NCBI RefSeq assembly: GCF_007827045.1
Contig: NZ_RPFW01000007.1
Location: 522,151 to 586,150, forward strand
Direction of reading: 5' to 3'
DNA from: Trebonia kvetii
GTDB lineage: Bacteria > Actinomycetota > Actinomycetes > Streptosporangiales > Streptosporangiaceae
DNA: 64,000 nucleotides
The translations under genes were made by a program, and so were the position numbers. Under the pieces are notes generated by a model, which did not search any database, was not told where the DNA came from, and saw only the letters and a program-made list of their open reading frames with translations. This document shows, piece by piece, positions 1 through 8,255 of this stretch; position 1 is the first letter of the stretch, and the number at the start of each line of letters is the position of its first letter.

Positions 1-263
1 AGGCAAGCGGCGTCGACCAGGTCGGGATCGCAGCCGAGCGAGGCGCCGAGCTCGCGGCCGATCTGCGAGCATTCGAGCGAGTGGGTCAGCCTGGTGCGCG
101 GGAAATCACCGGAGCCCGCCCTGACCACCTGCGTCTTCGCGGCGAGCCTGCGCAGCGCGGCGCTGTGCAGCACCCGCGCGCGGTCGCGCTGGAACTCGGT
201 GCGGCCTGGACGCTTGGGCGGCTCGGCCGCCCAGCGCTCGGTGTCACGCGAACTGTAGGTCAC
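1..263 (-). CDS. dgt: Deoxyguanosinetriphosphate triphosphohydrolase (dGTPase), N-terminal part
   Basis: Only the first 87 codons lie in the window; the gene continues past base 1. The reverse strand reads RTEFQRDRARVLHSAALRRL, then a KTQVV segment, then RTRLTHSLECSQIGREL, which is the typical start of the HD-superfamily dGTPase-like enzymes (H of LTHS is the first HD-domain metal ligand). These enzymes hydrolyse dGTP or related dNTPs to the nucleoside and triphosphate. The GTG at 263 is chosen because it opens the conserved N-terminus; a purine-rich GGGAG lies immediately upstream, so ribosome-binding spacing is short. In actinomycetes dgt often sits beside dnaG, which cannot be checked here. 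The HD dyad and C-terminal part are outside the window. Confidence 0.9.
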   Translation of the reverse strand, partial: MTYSSRDTERWAAEPPKRPGRTEFQRDRARVLHSAALRRLAAKTQVVRAGSGDFPRTRLTHSLECSQIGRELGASLGCDPDLVDAAC

Positions 264-341
264 ACTCCCAGTGTGCCCACCGCGTCCGACATCCGCGGAC
301 GTTCACCGCAGCGAGACGGCTGACCCCGAGCCGCGCACGTC

Positions 342-430
342 GGGGGTATGGGGGGTCGTCCCCCCGGGAGATATTCGTGTGCTTGGCGCCCGATGGCAGA
401 AACCGCCATCGTATCGGGCGCCAAGTACAC
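342..430. repeat. Modular GC-rich repeat, copy A (G hairpin plus H hairpin)
   Basis: This copy lies in the 261-base gap between dgt (start 263) and ppdK (stop 525). The G module at 342-370 carries a perfect hairpin, GGGGGG (350-355), TCGT, CCCCCC (360-365), then GGGAG. The H module at 377-430 is a long imperfect hairpin whose arms are GTGTGCTTGGCGCCCGAT and its near-complement, closing over the conserved core GCCATCGTATCG. Here H is inverted relative to G when compared with copies C and D. Both sit downstream of ppdK on the minus strand. I see no gene in the gap. Confidence 0.85.
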
Positions 431-489
431 GCGCGGCCCGGCAGCAGCCGCCCGCGCCATCGGGGGCGGTGTCATCGGGGAGGAGTCAC

Positions 490-516
490 GGGGTCCGGGG
501 TCATCCCCTGGGGGAG
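490..516. repeat. Degenerate G module just after the ppdK stop codon
   Basis: The sequence GGGG TCC GGGG TCAT CCCC T GGGGGAG matches the layout of the intact G modules (GGGG TAT GGGGGG TCGT CCCCCC GGGAG) with shortened runs. It lies 9 bases from the ppdK stop. It appears to be a decayed second copy beside copy A, or an independent terminator hairpin of convergent form. Confidence 0.5.
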
Positions 517-524
517 TGAGTGCC

Positions 525-3209
525 TTACCTGGTGTCGCTGCCGCCCCTGGACACCCCCGCCCGGCCGGCCTCAAGCCGGGCGATCGGGACCCGGAACGGT
601 GAACAGGACACGTAGTCGAGCCCCGCGTCGTGGAAGAACCAGACCGAGGCAGGATCGCCGCCGTGCTCACCGCATACGCCGAGCTTGAGGCCGGGCCTGG
701 TGGCGCGGCCTTCCGCCGCGGCGATCTTCACCAGGCGGCCGACGCCGCCGATGTCGATCGTCTCGAACGGCGAAACGCCGAATACGCCCATGTCGATGTA
801 CGGGGCGAAGAACGCGCCCTCCACGTCGTCCCTGGAAAACGCCCAGGTCATCTGGGTCAGGTCGTTGGTGCCGAAGGAGAAGAACTCGGCGCTCCGCGCG
901 ATCTCGCCCGCGGTGAGCGCGGCCCGCGGCACCTCGATCATCGTGCCGATCGGGATGTCCACCAGGACGCCCGTCTCCTCCGCGACGGCCCGCAGCACCC
1001 GCTCCGCCCGCTCACGGCTGATCTCCATCTCCTGGACCGTGGCGGTCAGCGGGATCATGATCTCGGGCTTGGGCGTCTTACCCGCCTTGACCAGCTGCGC
1101 GGCCGCCCTGGCGATCGCGCTCACCTGCATATCGAGCAGGCCGGGGATGACGAGCACCAGGCGGACGCCGCGCAGGCCCAGCATCGGGTTCTGCTCGTGC
1201 AGGCGGTGCACGGCCTCAAGCAGCTTGCGGTCCTGCTCGGTGGCCTTGTCGCCGGCCAGCGCCACCTTGACGCTGAGGTCGGTGAGGTCGGGGAGGAACT
1301 CGTGCAGCGGCGGGTCGATCAGCCGGACCGTCACCGGCAGCCCGTCCATCGCCTCGAGGATCTCCGCGAAATCGCCGCGCTGCAGCGGCTCCAGCGTGTC
1401 GAGCGCGGCCTGGCGCGCCTCGTCCGTCTCGGCGAGTATCAGGTTCTCGACCAGCTGGCGGCGCTCGCCGAGGAACATGTGCTCGGTCCTGACAAGGCCG
1501 ACCCCGGTCGCGCCGAACCTTCTCGCCCGCGCGCAGTCGGGACCATTGTCCGCGTTGGCGTGCACGCCGAGGCGGCGCCTTGCGTCCGCGTGGATCATCA
1601 GCGTGTGCACGGCGGCGACCAGGTCGTCGCAGTCCGGCGCCAGTTCGCCCTCGAAGTACTGCACGACGTTGGACGCGACGACGGGGACCTCACCGAGGTA
1701 GACCGCGCCCGATGTGCCGTCGATCGAGATGACGTCGCCCTCGCGGACCGTGACCCCATGCGGCGCGGCGAAGGTCTTGGCCTTCGCGTCGACCTCGAGT
1801 TCTTCCGCGCCGCAGACGCAGGTCTTGCCCATGCCCCTGGCGACCACCGCCGCGTGGCTGGTCTTGCCGCCGCGGCTGGTGAGCACGCCCTCGGCGGCGA
1901 TCATGCCGTTGAGGTCTTCCGGGTTGGTCTCGCGGCGGACCAGGATGACCTGCTCGCCGCGCGCGGCCCAGGCCACGGCGGTCGCCGAGTCGAAGACGGC
2001 CTTGCCGACCGCCGCGCCGGGCGACGCGGAGATCGCCTTGGTGATTCGCTTGATGCCCTCGCCCGAGGTGTCGAAGCGGGGAAACATCAGCCTGGAAAGT
2101 TCCGCGCCGCTGACCCGGGTGAGCGCCTCGTCCAGGTCGATCATGCCCTGCTTGACCAGCTGGGTGGCGATCCTGAACGCCGCCCCGGCGGTCCGCTTGC
2201 CGACCCGGGTCTGCAGCATCCAGAGCTTGCCGCGCTCGATGGTGAACTCGATGTCGCACAGGTCCCTGTAGTGGTTCTCCAGGGTGCGCATGATGTCCAT
2301 GAGCTGGTCGTAGGAGGTCTTGTCGATGGCCTCGAGCTCCTGGAGCGGCACCGTGTTGCGGATGCCGGCCACGACGTCCTCGCCCTGGGCGTTCTGCAGG
2401 TAGTCGCCGTAGACGCCCTGCGCGCCGGTTCCCGGGTCGCGGGTGAACGCCACGCCGGTCCCCGAGTCGTCGCCCAGGTTGCCGAAGACCATCGCCACCA
2501 CGCTGACCGCCGTGCCGAGGTCGGCGGGTATGCGCTCCTGGCGGCGGTAGAGCACCGCGCGATCGGAGTTCCACGAGTCGAAGACCGCGAGCACCGCGAG
2601 GTCCATCTGCTCGCGCGGGTCCTGCGGGAACTCGCGCCCGGCGTACTTGTGCACCAGGTCCTTGAAGGTCGCGGTGAGCTTCTTCAGGTCCTCGGCGTCC
2701 AGTTGCGTGTCGCTCGCGGCGCCCTTCGCCTGCTTCGCCGCGTCGAGTGCGTGCTCGAAGTGCTCGCCGTCGATGCCGAGCACGGTCTTGCCGAACATCT
2801 GGATCAGCCGCCGGTAGGCGTCCCAGGCGAACCGTTCGTTGCCCAGCTGCGCGGCGAGCCCGTCGACGCAATCGTCCGATAGGCCGACGTTGAGGACCGT
2901 GTCCATCATGCCCGGCATGGAGAACTTGGCGCCGGACCTGACGCTGACCAGGAGCGGGTCGGCCGGGTCGCCGAGCTTGCGGCCCATGGTCTCTTCCAGT
3001 GCTTTCAGGTGCCTGCTGACTTCATCGTCAAGGCCGTCGGGGACAGCGCCCTCCGCCAGGTAGTGGCGGCACGCGTCGGTGGTGATGGTGAACCCGGGGG
3101 GAACCGGCAGGCCGATGTTGGTCATCTCGGCCAGGTTCGCCCCCTTGCCGCCCAGGAGGTCCTTGAGGTCCTTGTTACCTTCTGTGAAGTCATAGACGAA
3201 CTTCGGCAC
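525..3209 (-). CDS. ppdK: Pyruvate, phosphate dikinase
   Basis: Interconverts pyruvate, ATP and phosphate with phosphoenolpyruvate, AMP and pyrophosphate in the cytosol, at the PEP/pyruvate node. The 894-residue length fits the family. The N-terminal ATP-grasp domain begins VYDFTEGNKDLKDLLGGKGA; the swivelling phosphohistidine domain has the motif GGKTSHAAVVARGMGKTCVCG around residue 452, split here as GGKTSHAAVV and ARGMGKTCVCG; the C-terminal TIM barrel contains GLVRTEHMF and ends with the CGEHGG and YVSCSPFRVPIARL motifs holding the catalytic Cys near 869. The GTG start at 3209 has a good GAGGAG ribosome site. Its upstream region carries several DasR-like operator sites, suggesting control by a GntR-family sugar-amine regulator. 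Divergent from the sigma factor at 3678. Confidence 0.97.
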   Translation of the reverse strand: MPKFVYDFTEGNKDLKDLLGGKGANLAEMTNIGLPVPPGFTITTDACRHYLAEGAVPDGLDDEVSRHLKALEETMGRKLGDPADPLLVSVRSGAKFSMPGMMDTVLNVGLSDDCVDGLAAQLGNERFAWDAYRRLIQMFGKTVLGIDGEHFEHALDAAKQAKGAASDTQLDAEDLKKLTATFKDLVHKYAGREFPQDPREQMDLAVLAVFDSWNSDRAVLYRRQERIPADLGTAVSVVAMVFGNLGDDSGTGVAFTRDPGTGAQGVYGDYLQNAQGEDVVAGIRNTVPLQELEAIDKTSYDQLMDIMRTLENHYRDLCDIEFTIERGKLWMLQTRVGKRTAGAAFRIATQLVKQGMIDLDEALTRVSGAELSRLMFPRFDTSGEGIKRITKAISASPGAAVGKAVFDSATAVAWAARGEQVILVRRETNPEDLNGMIAAEGVLTSRGGKTSHAAVVARGMGKTCVCGAEELEVDAKAKTFAAPHGVTVREGDVISIDGTSGAVYLGEVPVVASNVVQYFEGELAPDCDDLVAAVHTLMIHADARRRLGVHANADNGPDCARARRFGATGVGLVRTEHMFLGERRQLVENLILAETDEARQAALDTLEPLQRGDFAEILEAMDGLPVTVRLIDPPLHEFLPDLTDLSVKVALAGDKATEQDRKLLEAVHRLHEQNPMLGLRGVRLVLVIPGLLDMQVSAIARAAAQLVKAGKTPKPEIMIPLTATVQEMEISRERAERVLRAVAEETGVLVDIPIGTMIEVPRAALTAGEIARSAEFFSFGTNDLTQMTWAFSRDDVEGAFFAPYIDMGVFGVSPFETIDIGGVGRLVKIAAAEGRATRPGLKLGVCGEHGGDPASVWFFHDAGLDYVSCSPFRVPIARLEAGRAGVSRGGSDTR

Positions 3210-3264
3210 TGCACGCTCCTCGCGCCGGCAATCCCGTTGTACGGGACTGTACCCGGCTCAGATC

Positions 3265-3418
3265 TGGTCTAAGAAATACGACGTTACACAAATCGATATA
3301 CCTGGACAATGGCCGCTATAGTGTGGGCTAAAACACGGTATACATGATGGTTTGACCCATATGACCAGTGGTTTAGACCTCATCGGCCATTTGGTATAGA
3401 CCGCTGGTTTAGACCGGA
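3265..3418. promoter_or_regulatory. Array of dre-like (DasR/GntR-type) operator sites upstream of ppdK
   Basis: Three clear copies of TGGTNTAGACC occur: AGTGGTTTAGACCT (3367-3380), TTTGGTATAGACCGCT (3390-3405) and GCTGGTTTAGACCGGA (3403-3418). Weaker relatives are TGGTCTAAG (3265-3273) and ATGGTTTGACCCAT (3347-3360). The known DasR consensus in streptomycetes is close to ACTGGTCTAGACCACT, so these are near matches with one or two changes in the centre. They lie 56-209 bases upstream of the ppdK start and about 260 bases or more before the sigma gene, so ppdK is the likelier target. The assignment to DasR is inferred; the repetition is directly visible. Confidence 0.6.
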
Positions 3419-3677
3419 TGAAATGATCTAGGTCCTGACTTCGGACGATTAGTTCCAGGCAATGGGAAGACCGCGCCGACGCGGAACTTGGCGCGTCCTT
3501 TACTTATGCTCCGGTCGCTCGACGTACCGATCCGCGGTGACGGCGATCACACGGCGTGTCCGAGGTGGCGGGTCTCGCCGGGCGGTTCGCGCGGCGAGCG
3601 GGCATACCGGCAGGATTCACCCGGAAGGATTCAGCCGGCCGGAGGCAACCTTCGGACGCTAGCGGAGTTTCTGATAC
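3419..3677. other. Intergenic leader of the first sigma-factor gene
   Basis: This stretch follows the operator array and precedes the sigma gene at 3678. With the preceding bases it makes a 468-base gap. The part up to about 3440 is clearly more AT-rich than its surroundings, consistent with divergent promoters. I see no gene and no clear hairpin in 3419-3677. Confidence 0.5.
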
Positions 3678-4238
3678 GTGGACACCACTGAGACGGGGCT
3701 TTCATCGGGCGCAATGGCCTCGGTGACGGCCCTGTATGCCGAGCACTCGCTCGGCCTCGTCCGCTTGGCGGTCATCATGACCGGCGAGCGTGCTGTCGCC
3801 GAAGACATCGTGCAGGACGCCTTCCTCGGCCTCTACCGGCGCTGGGACCAGGTGCCCGCCATGACCGCGCCGCTCGCCTACCTCAGGGTCAGCGTCGTGA
3901 ACGGCTGCCGGACGGCGCTGCGCCGCAGGTCGCTTTCCGTACGGTGGCCCGGCGCGGGTCCCGGTGGCGATCTTGACGAGGCGACGCTGGCCGCCGGACG
4001 TGGCGGGCTGGTTGAGTCCGCCGAGGCGAGCGTGCTGCTCAACGAGGAGCAGCGCGCTGTCGCGGCCGCGCTGCGCGCGCTGCCGCGGCGGCAGCGGGAG
4101 GCGGTCGTGCTGCGCTATTACCTCGACCTGTCAGTCGAGGAGACCGCTCGCACCATGGGGGTCAGCCTTGGCACCGTGAAGTCCGCCACCCACCGCGCGC
4201 TCGCCGCGATCGCCCGCACGCTGAAGGAGGCATCATGA
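3678..4238 (+). CDS. ECF RNA polymerase sigma factor (SigE-like), copy 1
   Basis: An extracytoplasmic-function sigma-70 factor of 186 residues. Region 2 spans about residues 17-53 (LYAEHSLGLVRLAVIMTG then AEDIVQDAFLGLYRRW), and region 4, with its helix-turn-helix, spans about 131-184 (LPRRQREAVVLRYYLDLS and MGVSLGTVKSATHRALAA). The GTG start at 3678 is used; ATG at 3714 is an alternative close to region 2. The last four bases overlap the start of the membrane partner (ATGA), so the two are translationally coupled and the partner is probably its anti-sigma factor. Closely resembles the sigma factor at 8256, including the GLY(R/N)RW and MGVSLGTVKS segments. Confidence 0.93.
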   Translation: MDTTETGLSSGAMASVTALYAEHSLGLVRLAVIMTGERAVAEDIVQDAFLGLYRRWDQVPAMTAPLAYLRVSVVNGCRTALRRRSLSVRWPGAGPGGDLDEATLAAGRGGLVESAEASVLLNEEQRAVAAALRALPRRQREAVVLRYYLDLSVEETARTMGVSLGTVKSATHRALAAIARTLKEAS

Positions 4239-5704
4239 GCAGAGAGGAAGATCTCATCAGGTCCACAACCCGGGCCATCGCCTCTGCCGTGCGCGAGGTG
4301 CCGCCGCTGCGCATCGAGGCGGCCGCGGACGAACTGGGGACCAAGGCCGTCGCACCGCACCGCCAGCACAGTACCCGACCGCACGGTGGTCGGCCGCTCC
4401 GCTGGTGGTCCTGGGGCGTCCCGCTCACCGCGGCAGCGGTTGTCGTCGCGCTCGCCGTCTCCCTGGTACTCGTCAAGGACATACCGAACGGTGGCGCGGT
4501 TCCCACGACCCCAGCCACTGCGACGCCATCGGGCCCCGGCGGCGTGCCCCGCTACTACGTGGCGCTCAAGGCAATCGTGGTGAGCTATCAGGACGAGCTC
4601 AAGGGCATCCTCAGGTACGACGTCGTGGTGGGTGACGCGGTCACCGGCAAGACACTGGCGACCTTCGCGCCGCCCGCACGCACGACCTTCCAGAGCGTGA
4701 CCGCGGCTGCCGACGACCGGACGTTCGTCGTCTTCGCCGTGACGTCGTCGACCGGGACATTCGCGCCCCAGATGAAGAACGGCGTCGCGGTCGCAAAGAG
4801 CGTCGCCACGCTGAGCGGCAGCTGGTACCGGTTGCGCCTTGCCCCGGGCACCGCTCAGCCGGCCAGCCTGAGCCGCCTGCCCATCAGGCCGTGGTCGTGG
4901 TCCGATGCCAGCAGCTATGCCAACCCGTCACCCGGGCAGATCATCGCCACCGCGTTGTCCGGGTCCGGGCAGGAACTCGCCGTGGCCGACATTCCCGACA
5001 TTCCCGCGGCCAGGAAGCACACCCCTGACTGGCATGAGGTGAAGGTCTTCTCAGTCGCCACCGGCGCGCTGCTGCACGACTGGATCGAGGACAACCCGGC
5101 CACCAGGCTCGAGAACGTCCTCAGCGATACGCTGGCCACCGTTCCGGCCGGGACGCCGGCCGTGACCTGGATCGACAACGACCGGGCGGTCGCGCTCGCG
5201 ACGTCCTACGACAAGTCAGGCACGGTCACAGGCACCGTGCGCAGGCTGGACGTCGCGGCCGGCCCGGCCAGCGGCAATCTGCTGACCGACAGCACGGTCA
5301 TCTGGTCAGGGACGCTGGCCTGGAACCAGTCAAAGGGATGCTTCCAGGTGGATGCCTGGCCCCCGCTGGTCAGCGCTGGCGGCACCACGATCAGCTGCCT
5401 GACCTGGGTGATGCCGTCCGCTTCTCCGGGCCACGTAGATTTCGACACCTACCCGCTCGTGGCAGGTCGCCAGCCCACACTCGCTTACCGGGCGACGATC
5501 CTGCCGGAAAAGCAAACAGGCGGCCTGAATGCAGGCGTTCTGTGGGCCAGCCCGTCCGGCGACACGCTTCTCGTCGATTGGGGGGGACCAGGACTCAAGT
5601 CCGCTAACGGCTCGCATTTCGGGCTGGTCAGTCACGGCAAGTTCACCTCCCTGCCACTTGAGGCAAACCGTGCCGCATTGCTAGCAGCTGGTATCAGCTT
5701 CTGA
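4235..5704 (+). CDS. Single-pass membrane protein, putative anti-sigma partner, copy 1
   Basis: A 489-residue protein with a cytoplasmic N-terminus (about 1-58), one membrane segment at about 60-80 (WSWGVPLTAAAVVVALAVSL) and a large outer domain of about 400 residues. The outer part has repeated short strands such as VATGALLHDW and VTWIDNDRAVALA that look like a WD40/YVTN-type beta-propeller sensor. It lacks the HxxxCxxC zinc motif of classical anti-sigma factors. It overlaps the sigma gene by four bases. Paralogous to the protein at 8861 (shared RWSWG, PNG after the membrane segment, GGVPxYYVA, VATGALLH). Anti-sigma function is inferred from context only. Confidence 0.8.
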   Translation: MSREEDLIRSTTRAIASAVREVPPLRIEAAADELGTKAVAPHRQHSTRPHGGRPLRWWSWGVPLTAAAVVVALAVSLVLVKDIPNGGAVPTTPATATPSGPGGVPRYYVALKAIVVSYQDELKGILRYDVVVGDAVTGKTLATFAPPARTTFQSVTAAADDRTFVVFAVTSSTGTFAPQMKNGVAVAKSVATLSGSWYRLRLAPGTAQPASLSRLPIRPWSWSDASSYANPSPGQIIATALSGSGQELAVADIPDIPAARKHTPDWHEVKVFSVATGALLHDWIEDNPATRLENVLSDTLATVPAGTPAVTWIDNDRAVALATSYDKSGTVTGTVRRLDVAAGPASGNLLTDSTVIWSGTLAWNQSKGCFQVDAWPPLVSAGGTTISCLTWVMPSASPGHVDFDTYPLVAGRQPTLAYRATILPEKQTGGLNAGVLWASPSGDTLLVDWGGPGLKSANGSHFGLVSHGKFTSLPLEANRAALLAAGISF

Positions 5705-5791
5705 CACGGGCCGGGGCACGCCGGGCGGAACAGCGCGAAAGCGTGCCCGGCGCCGGCCAGCCAAATATTCAAAGTAAATTCTTAGTCAAAT

Positions 5792-5865
5792 GAAGCAACC
5801 AAAACTCGTCAATGGCGTCGTGCAAAGGGTTGCAGGAATTTTCGTTCCGACAGAAGCAACCAAAA
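5792..5865 (+). repeat. Two 13-base direct repeats in an AT-rich promoter region
   Basis: GAAGCAACCAAAA occurs at 5792-5804 and again at 5853-5865, 61 bases apart, in the 185-base gap before the membrane gene at 5890. The gap is far more AT-rich than the rest of the window. The repeats could be a regulator-binding pair or promoter-proximal recognition sites. Confidence 0.6.
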
Positions 5866-5889
5866 TGCATGAATTGACTCTTTAATTAT

Positions 5890-6453
5890 GTGAGCGCAAA
5901 AGATGCATCTGGATTGCTTGACCGGACGCTGCGGCTCGTTGACGAGGGTCCTCGTCCCTTCTACCAGGCAGCGGTCGTCTCGCTGGCCGGCACCAGCGTG
6001 CTTGCCATGGCGATAGCGGCACTCATCCGGCCGCAGGGCCCGCTGCCCGAGACGCAGCGGCTGATGATCGCCGTCGCCCTGGCCGGCGCGGGTCTGAGCG
6101 CGGTACTCGGGCGGGCGTCGCTGGCGGGCACTGGCCGGTCCCGGCCGGGGACCTGGCTTGACCGGGTGGCGGCGCCGTCGGACCGGGCCGCGATCTGGCT
6201 GGCACTCGCCGCCTGGTTCCCGTTCCTGCTCGTTGTCGTGTACTACCGGGCGAAGGCGACGTTTCCCCCGCCAGTGCGGTACATCTACTTCCCCTACGAC
6301 GACAAGCGCTGGGAGACCACCGCGTACCTGCTCGGCGTCCTTGGCCCGGCCCTCTGGCTGACCACGGCCGCCCGCGTGCTGATCGTCGGCCGCGGCAAAC
6401 CGACGACCTGGGGCGCATGGCTCACCGGGCTATTCCGGGGATCGCAGCGGTGA
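5890..6453 (+). CDS. Small polytopic membrane protein of unknown function
   Basis: A 187-residue protein that I do not recognise. Four hydrophobic segments are visible at about 26-46, 57-77, 95-118 and 143-163. The loop between the third and fourth contains YYRAKATFPPPVRYIYFPYD, rich in aromatic residues. The GTG start at 5890 follows a short AT-rich leader. Its stop overlaps the GTG start proposed for the next gene (GTGA), so the two are likely co-translated and may work as a pair in the membrane. Both lie between two paralogous sigma/partner cassettes. Confidence 0.75.
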   Translation: MSAKDASGLLDRTLRLVDEGPRPFYQAAVVSLAGTSVLAMAIAALIRPQGPLPETQRLMIAVALAGAGLSAVLGRASLAGTGRSRPGTWLDRVAAPSDRAAIWLALAAWFPFLLVVVYYRAKATFPPPVRYIYFPYDDKRWETTAYLLGVLGPALWLTTAARVLIVGRGKPTTWGAWLTGLFRGSQR

Positions 6454-8213
6454 CCGCAGGCTGGCTGGCGGAAGAGCCCGCCACGGTCGCGGCGGGCGGT
6501 TCGGCCGACGGCCCGCCCGACGGCGGGCGCGGTGTGCTGCCCACGGCGGCGGGGCTGGTGACCGCCCTCGCCCTGGCCTGGTATTTCACCGGACCGCCGT
6601 GGTACCTCGGCAAGACAAGGACACCGATCAGCCGCCAGGAGGAGGTCGTGCTGATCGGGTTGCAGGCCGTCGCCAAGGGTCACCTGCCCTACGTGGGAGT
6701 CGCCAGCGTGCAGTACGGCCCGGGAACGCAGGTGGCCGCCTACTGGCTCATGCGTCACGTGACGTCCTTCTCTGTGGTCGGTTTCCGTGAGGCCTGGGCG
6801 CTGCTGGTCTGGGCGGGCGTTTCCGTGCTCTTCGCGGTGTTCTTCCTCGCCTTCGGCTACGCACGCGGCCTGGCCGTCTCGGTGCTTTCCGCCCTCGTCT
6901 ACCCGGCGCTGCACGAGGTGGCGTTCCAGCCGGGCGGTTCGTTCGACGGCTACTTCGGCTGGGCCAGCCCGCTGCGCTACGCGGGCGTGATCGCGCTGGT
7001 ACTGCTGCTGCCCACCGCGATCGAGCGCTGCCCGGCGCGCCTCGGGATGGCCGCGGCAGCGGCCATCGGGGCGTTCTGGGGCCTGACGTCATACCTGGCG
7101 CAGGAAAACCTGGCAGGCGGCGCGATCGGCGCACTGCTGGCCGCCGGGCTGCTGGTGTTCAGCGGCTCCGCCTCGTGGCGGGCGGTGCGGGCGGCGCTGG
7201 CCGCGGTGCTGGCAGGCTTCCTGGTCACCTGGACGCCGATCCTCGCGTACTACGCCTTTCACGGCCAGCTCGCCGAGTTCCTGCGGCAGTACTTCCTGCT
7301 CCCGAAGGCGGTGGCCTCGGGGGCCAATGACACCCCCTGGGGCGGCTTCAGGCACACGCCGTCCCCGTACAGCCACATGTTCTACCTCCTGCCGTTCCTG
7401 CTTGCCGTGCTCGCGGTGCTCGCGGTTGTCCGGATTCGCCCGCTGCGGGTCGCGACGCAATGGACCAGGGAGCGAGTGCTGCTCCTGGTGACCGTGCTCG
7501 CCACTGCCCTGCTGTACGAGGGGGTGCTGCTCAGGTCGGACGCTTCGCACCTGACAGGAACCCTGCTGATGGTGCCGGCCCTGGTGATCGTGACGGCCAC
7601 CGTGCTGCCGCGACTGCTCGGCGCCAGGCAGGACGTGGCGGTCGGTCTCGCCGGCGCGGCATTGACCGTCGCGTCGCTCCTGCTGCTCCCCCATGGAGAC
7701 TTCACGCCGGCCAGCGTGCGTTCCTGGGCCGAGGCGCCCTTCGTTGACCGCCAGCGGCTGGCGGCCGTTCCTGACTCAGGCACGCCGGAAACGCTGGCGG
7801 GCCAGCGAGTCGGCGCGGGACTCGACGACGTTTCGCAGTGCTGTCAGGGCTCGCCGCACGTGCCGATGCCGGCATTCGTGCGGCTGATGCAGCAGATCCA
7901 CACGATCGTCGGCGACCGCACGGCCTACGTCGCCAATTTCCGCGGGGAGTATCCCGGTCTCGTCTACTTCGGCGCCGACCTCAACCCCGCTCCGGTCTCG
8001 TCCGACCCGTACAGCAGCATCGAGACCGAGCCGGGGCTAACGGCATTTCTCGCGGACTTCCGCACCCGGGTGCTGCCGCAGACCCAGGCAGTCCTCACCG
8101 ACTCACTCAACACGCCGGAAGCCGGGTACTTCCTGCGGCGCTATCACCGCGCCCGCCGGATAACCCTGAGCTACGCGGGCCAGCACTACTTCATCCTGCT
8201 CCGCCGCGACTAG
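6450..8213 (+). CDS. Large polytopic membrane protein, possible GT-C-type glycosyltransferase
   Basis: About 587 residues from GTG 6450, which overlaps the previous stop and has CCGGGGA upstream; an in-frame ATG at 6417 is the alternative. Roughly ten or more hydrophobic segments fill the first 430 residues, followed by a soluble C-terminal domain of about 150 residues. The first outer loop contains acidic residues after a short helix (PISRQEEVVLIGLQAVAKGH), a layout seen in GT-C polyprenyl-linked sugar transferases, but no diagnostic motif is certain. Likely functions with the small membrane protein upstream, perhaps in modification of the cell envelope. The substrate is unknown. Confidence 0.75.
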   Translation: MTAGWLAEEPATVAAGGSADGPPDGGRGVLPTAAGLVTALALAWYFTGPPWYLGKTRTPISRQEEVVLIGLQAVAKGHLPYVGVASVQYGPGTQVAAYWLMRHVTSFSVVGFREAWALLVWAGVSVLFAVFFLAFGYARGLAVSVLSALVYPALHEVAFQPGGSFDGYFGWASPLRYAGVIALVLLLPTAIERCPARLGMAAAAAIGAFWGLTSYLAQENLAGGAIGALLAAGLLVFSGSASWRAVRAALAAVLAGFLVTWTPILAYYAFHGQLAEFLRQYFLLPKAVASGANDTPWGGFRHTPSPYSHMFYLLPFLLAVLAVLAVVRIRPLRVATQWTRERVLLLVTVLATALLYEGVLLRSDASHLTGTLLMVPALVIVTATVLPRLLGARQDVAVGLAGAALTVASLLLLPHGDFTPASVRSWAEAPFVDRQRLAAVPDSGTPETLAGQRVGAGLDDVSQCCQGSPHVPMPAFVRLMQQIHTIVGDRTAYVANFRGEYPGLVYFGADLNPAPVSSDPYSSIETEPGLTAFLADFRTRVLPQTQAVLTDSLNTPEAGYFLRRYHRARRITLSYAGQHYFILLRRD

Positions 8214-8255
8214 CACCCCGCTCAGGGCTAGTCGCCGCGGTTCCTGGCGGCCAGC

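Noticed and set aside
630..2882. Very long open frame on the plus strand opposite ppdK
   Set aside because: It is the antisense of a clearly recognisable PPDK with all catalytic motifs. Long antisense frames are expected in GC-rich DNA; its protein is a low-complexity Arg/Ala/Asp/Leu sequence with no family.
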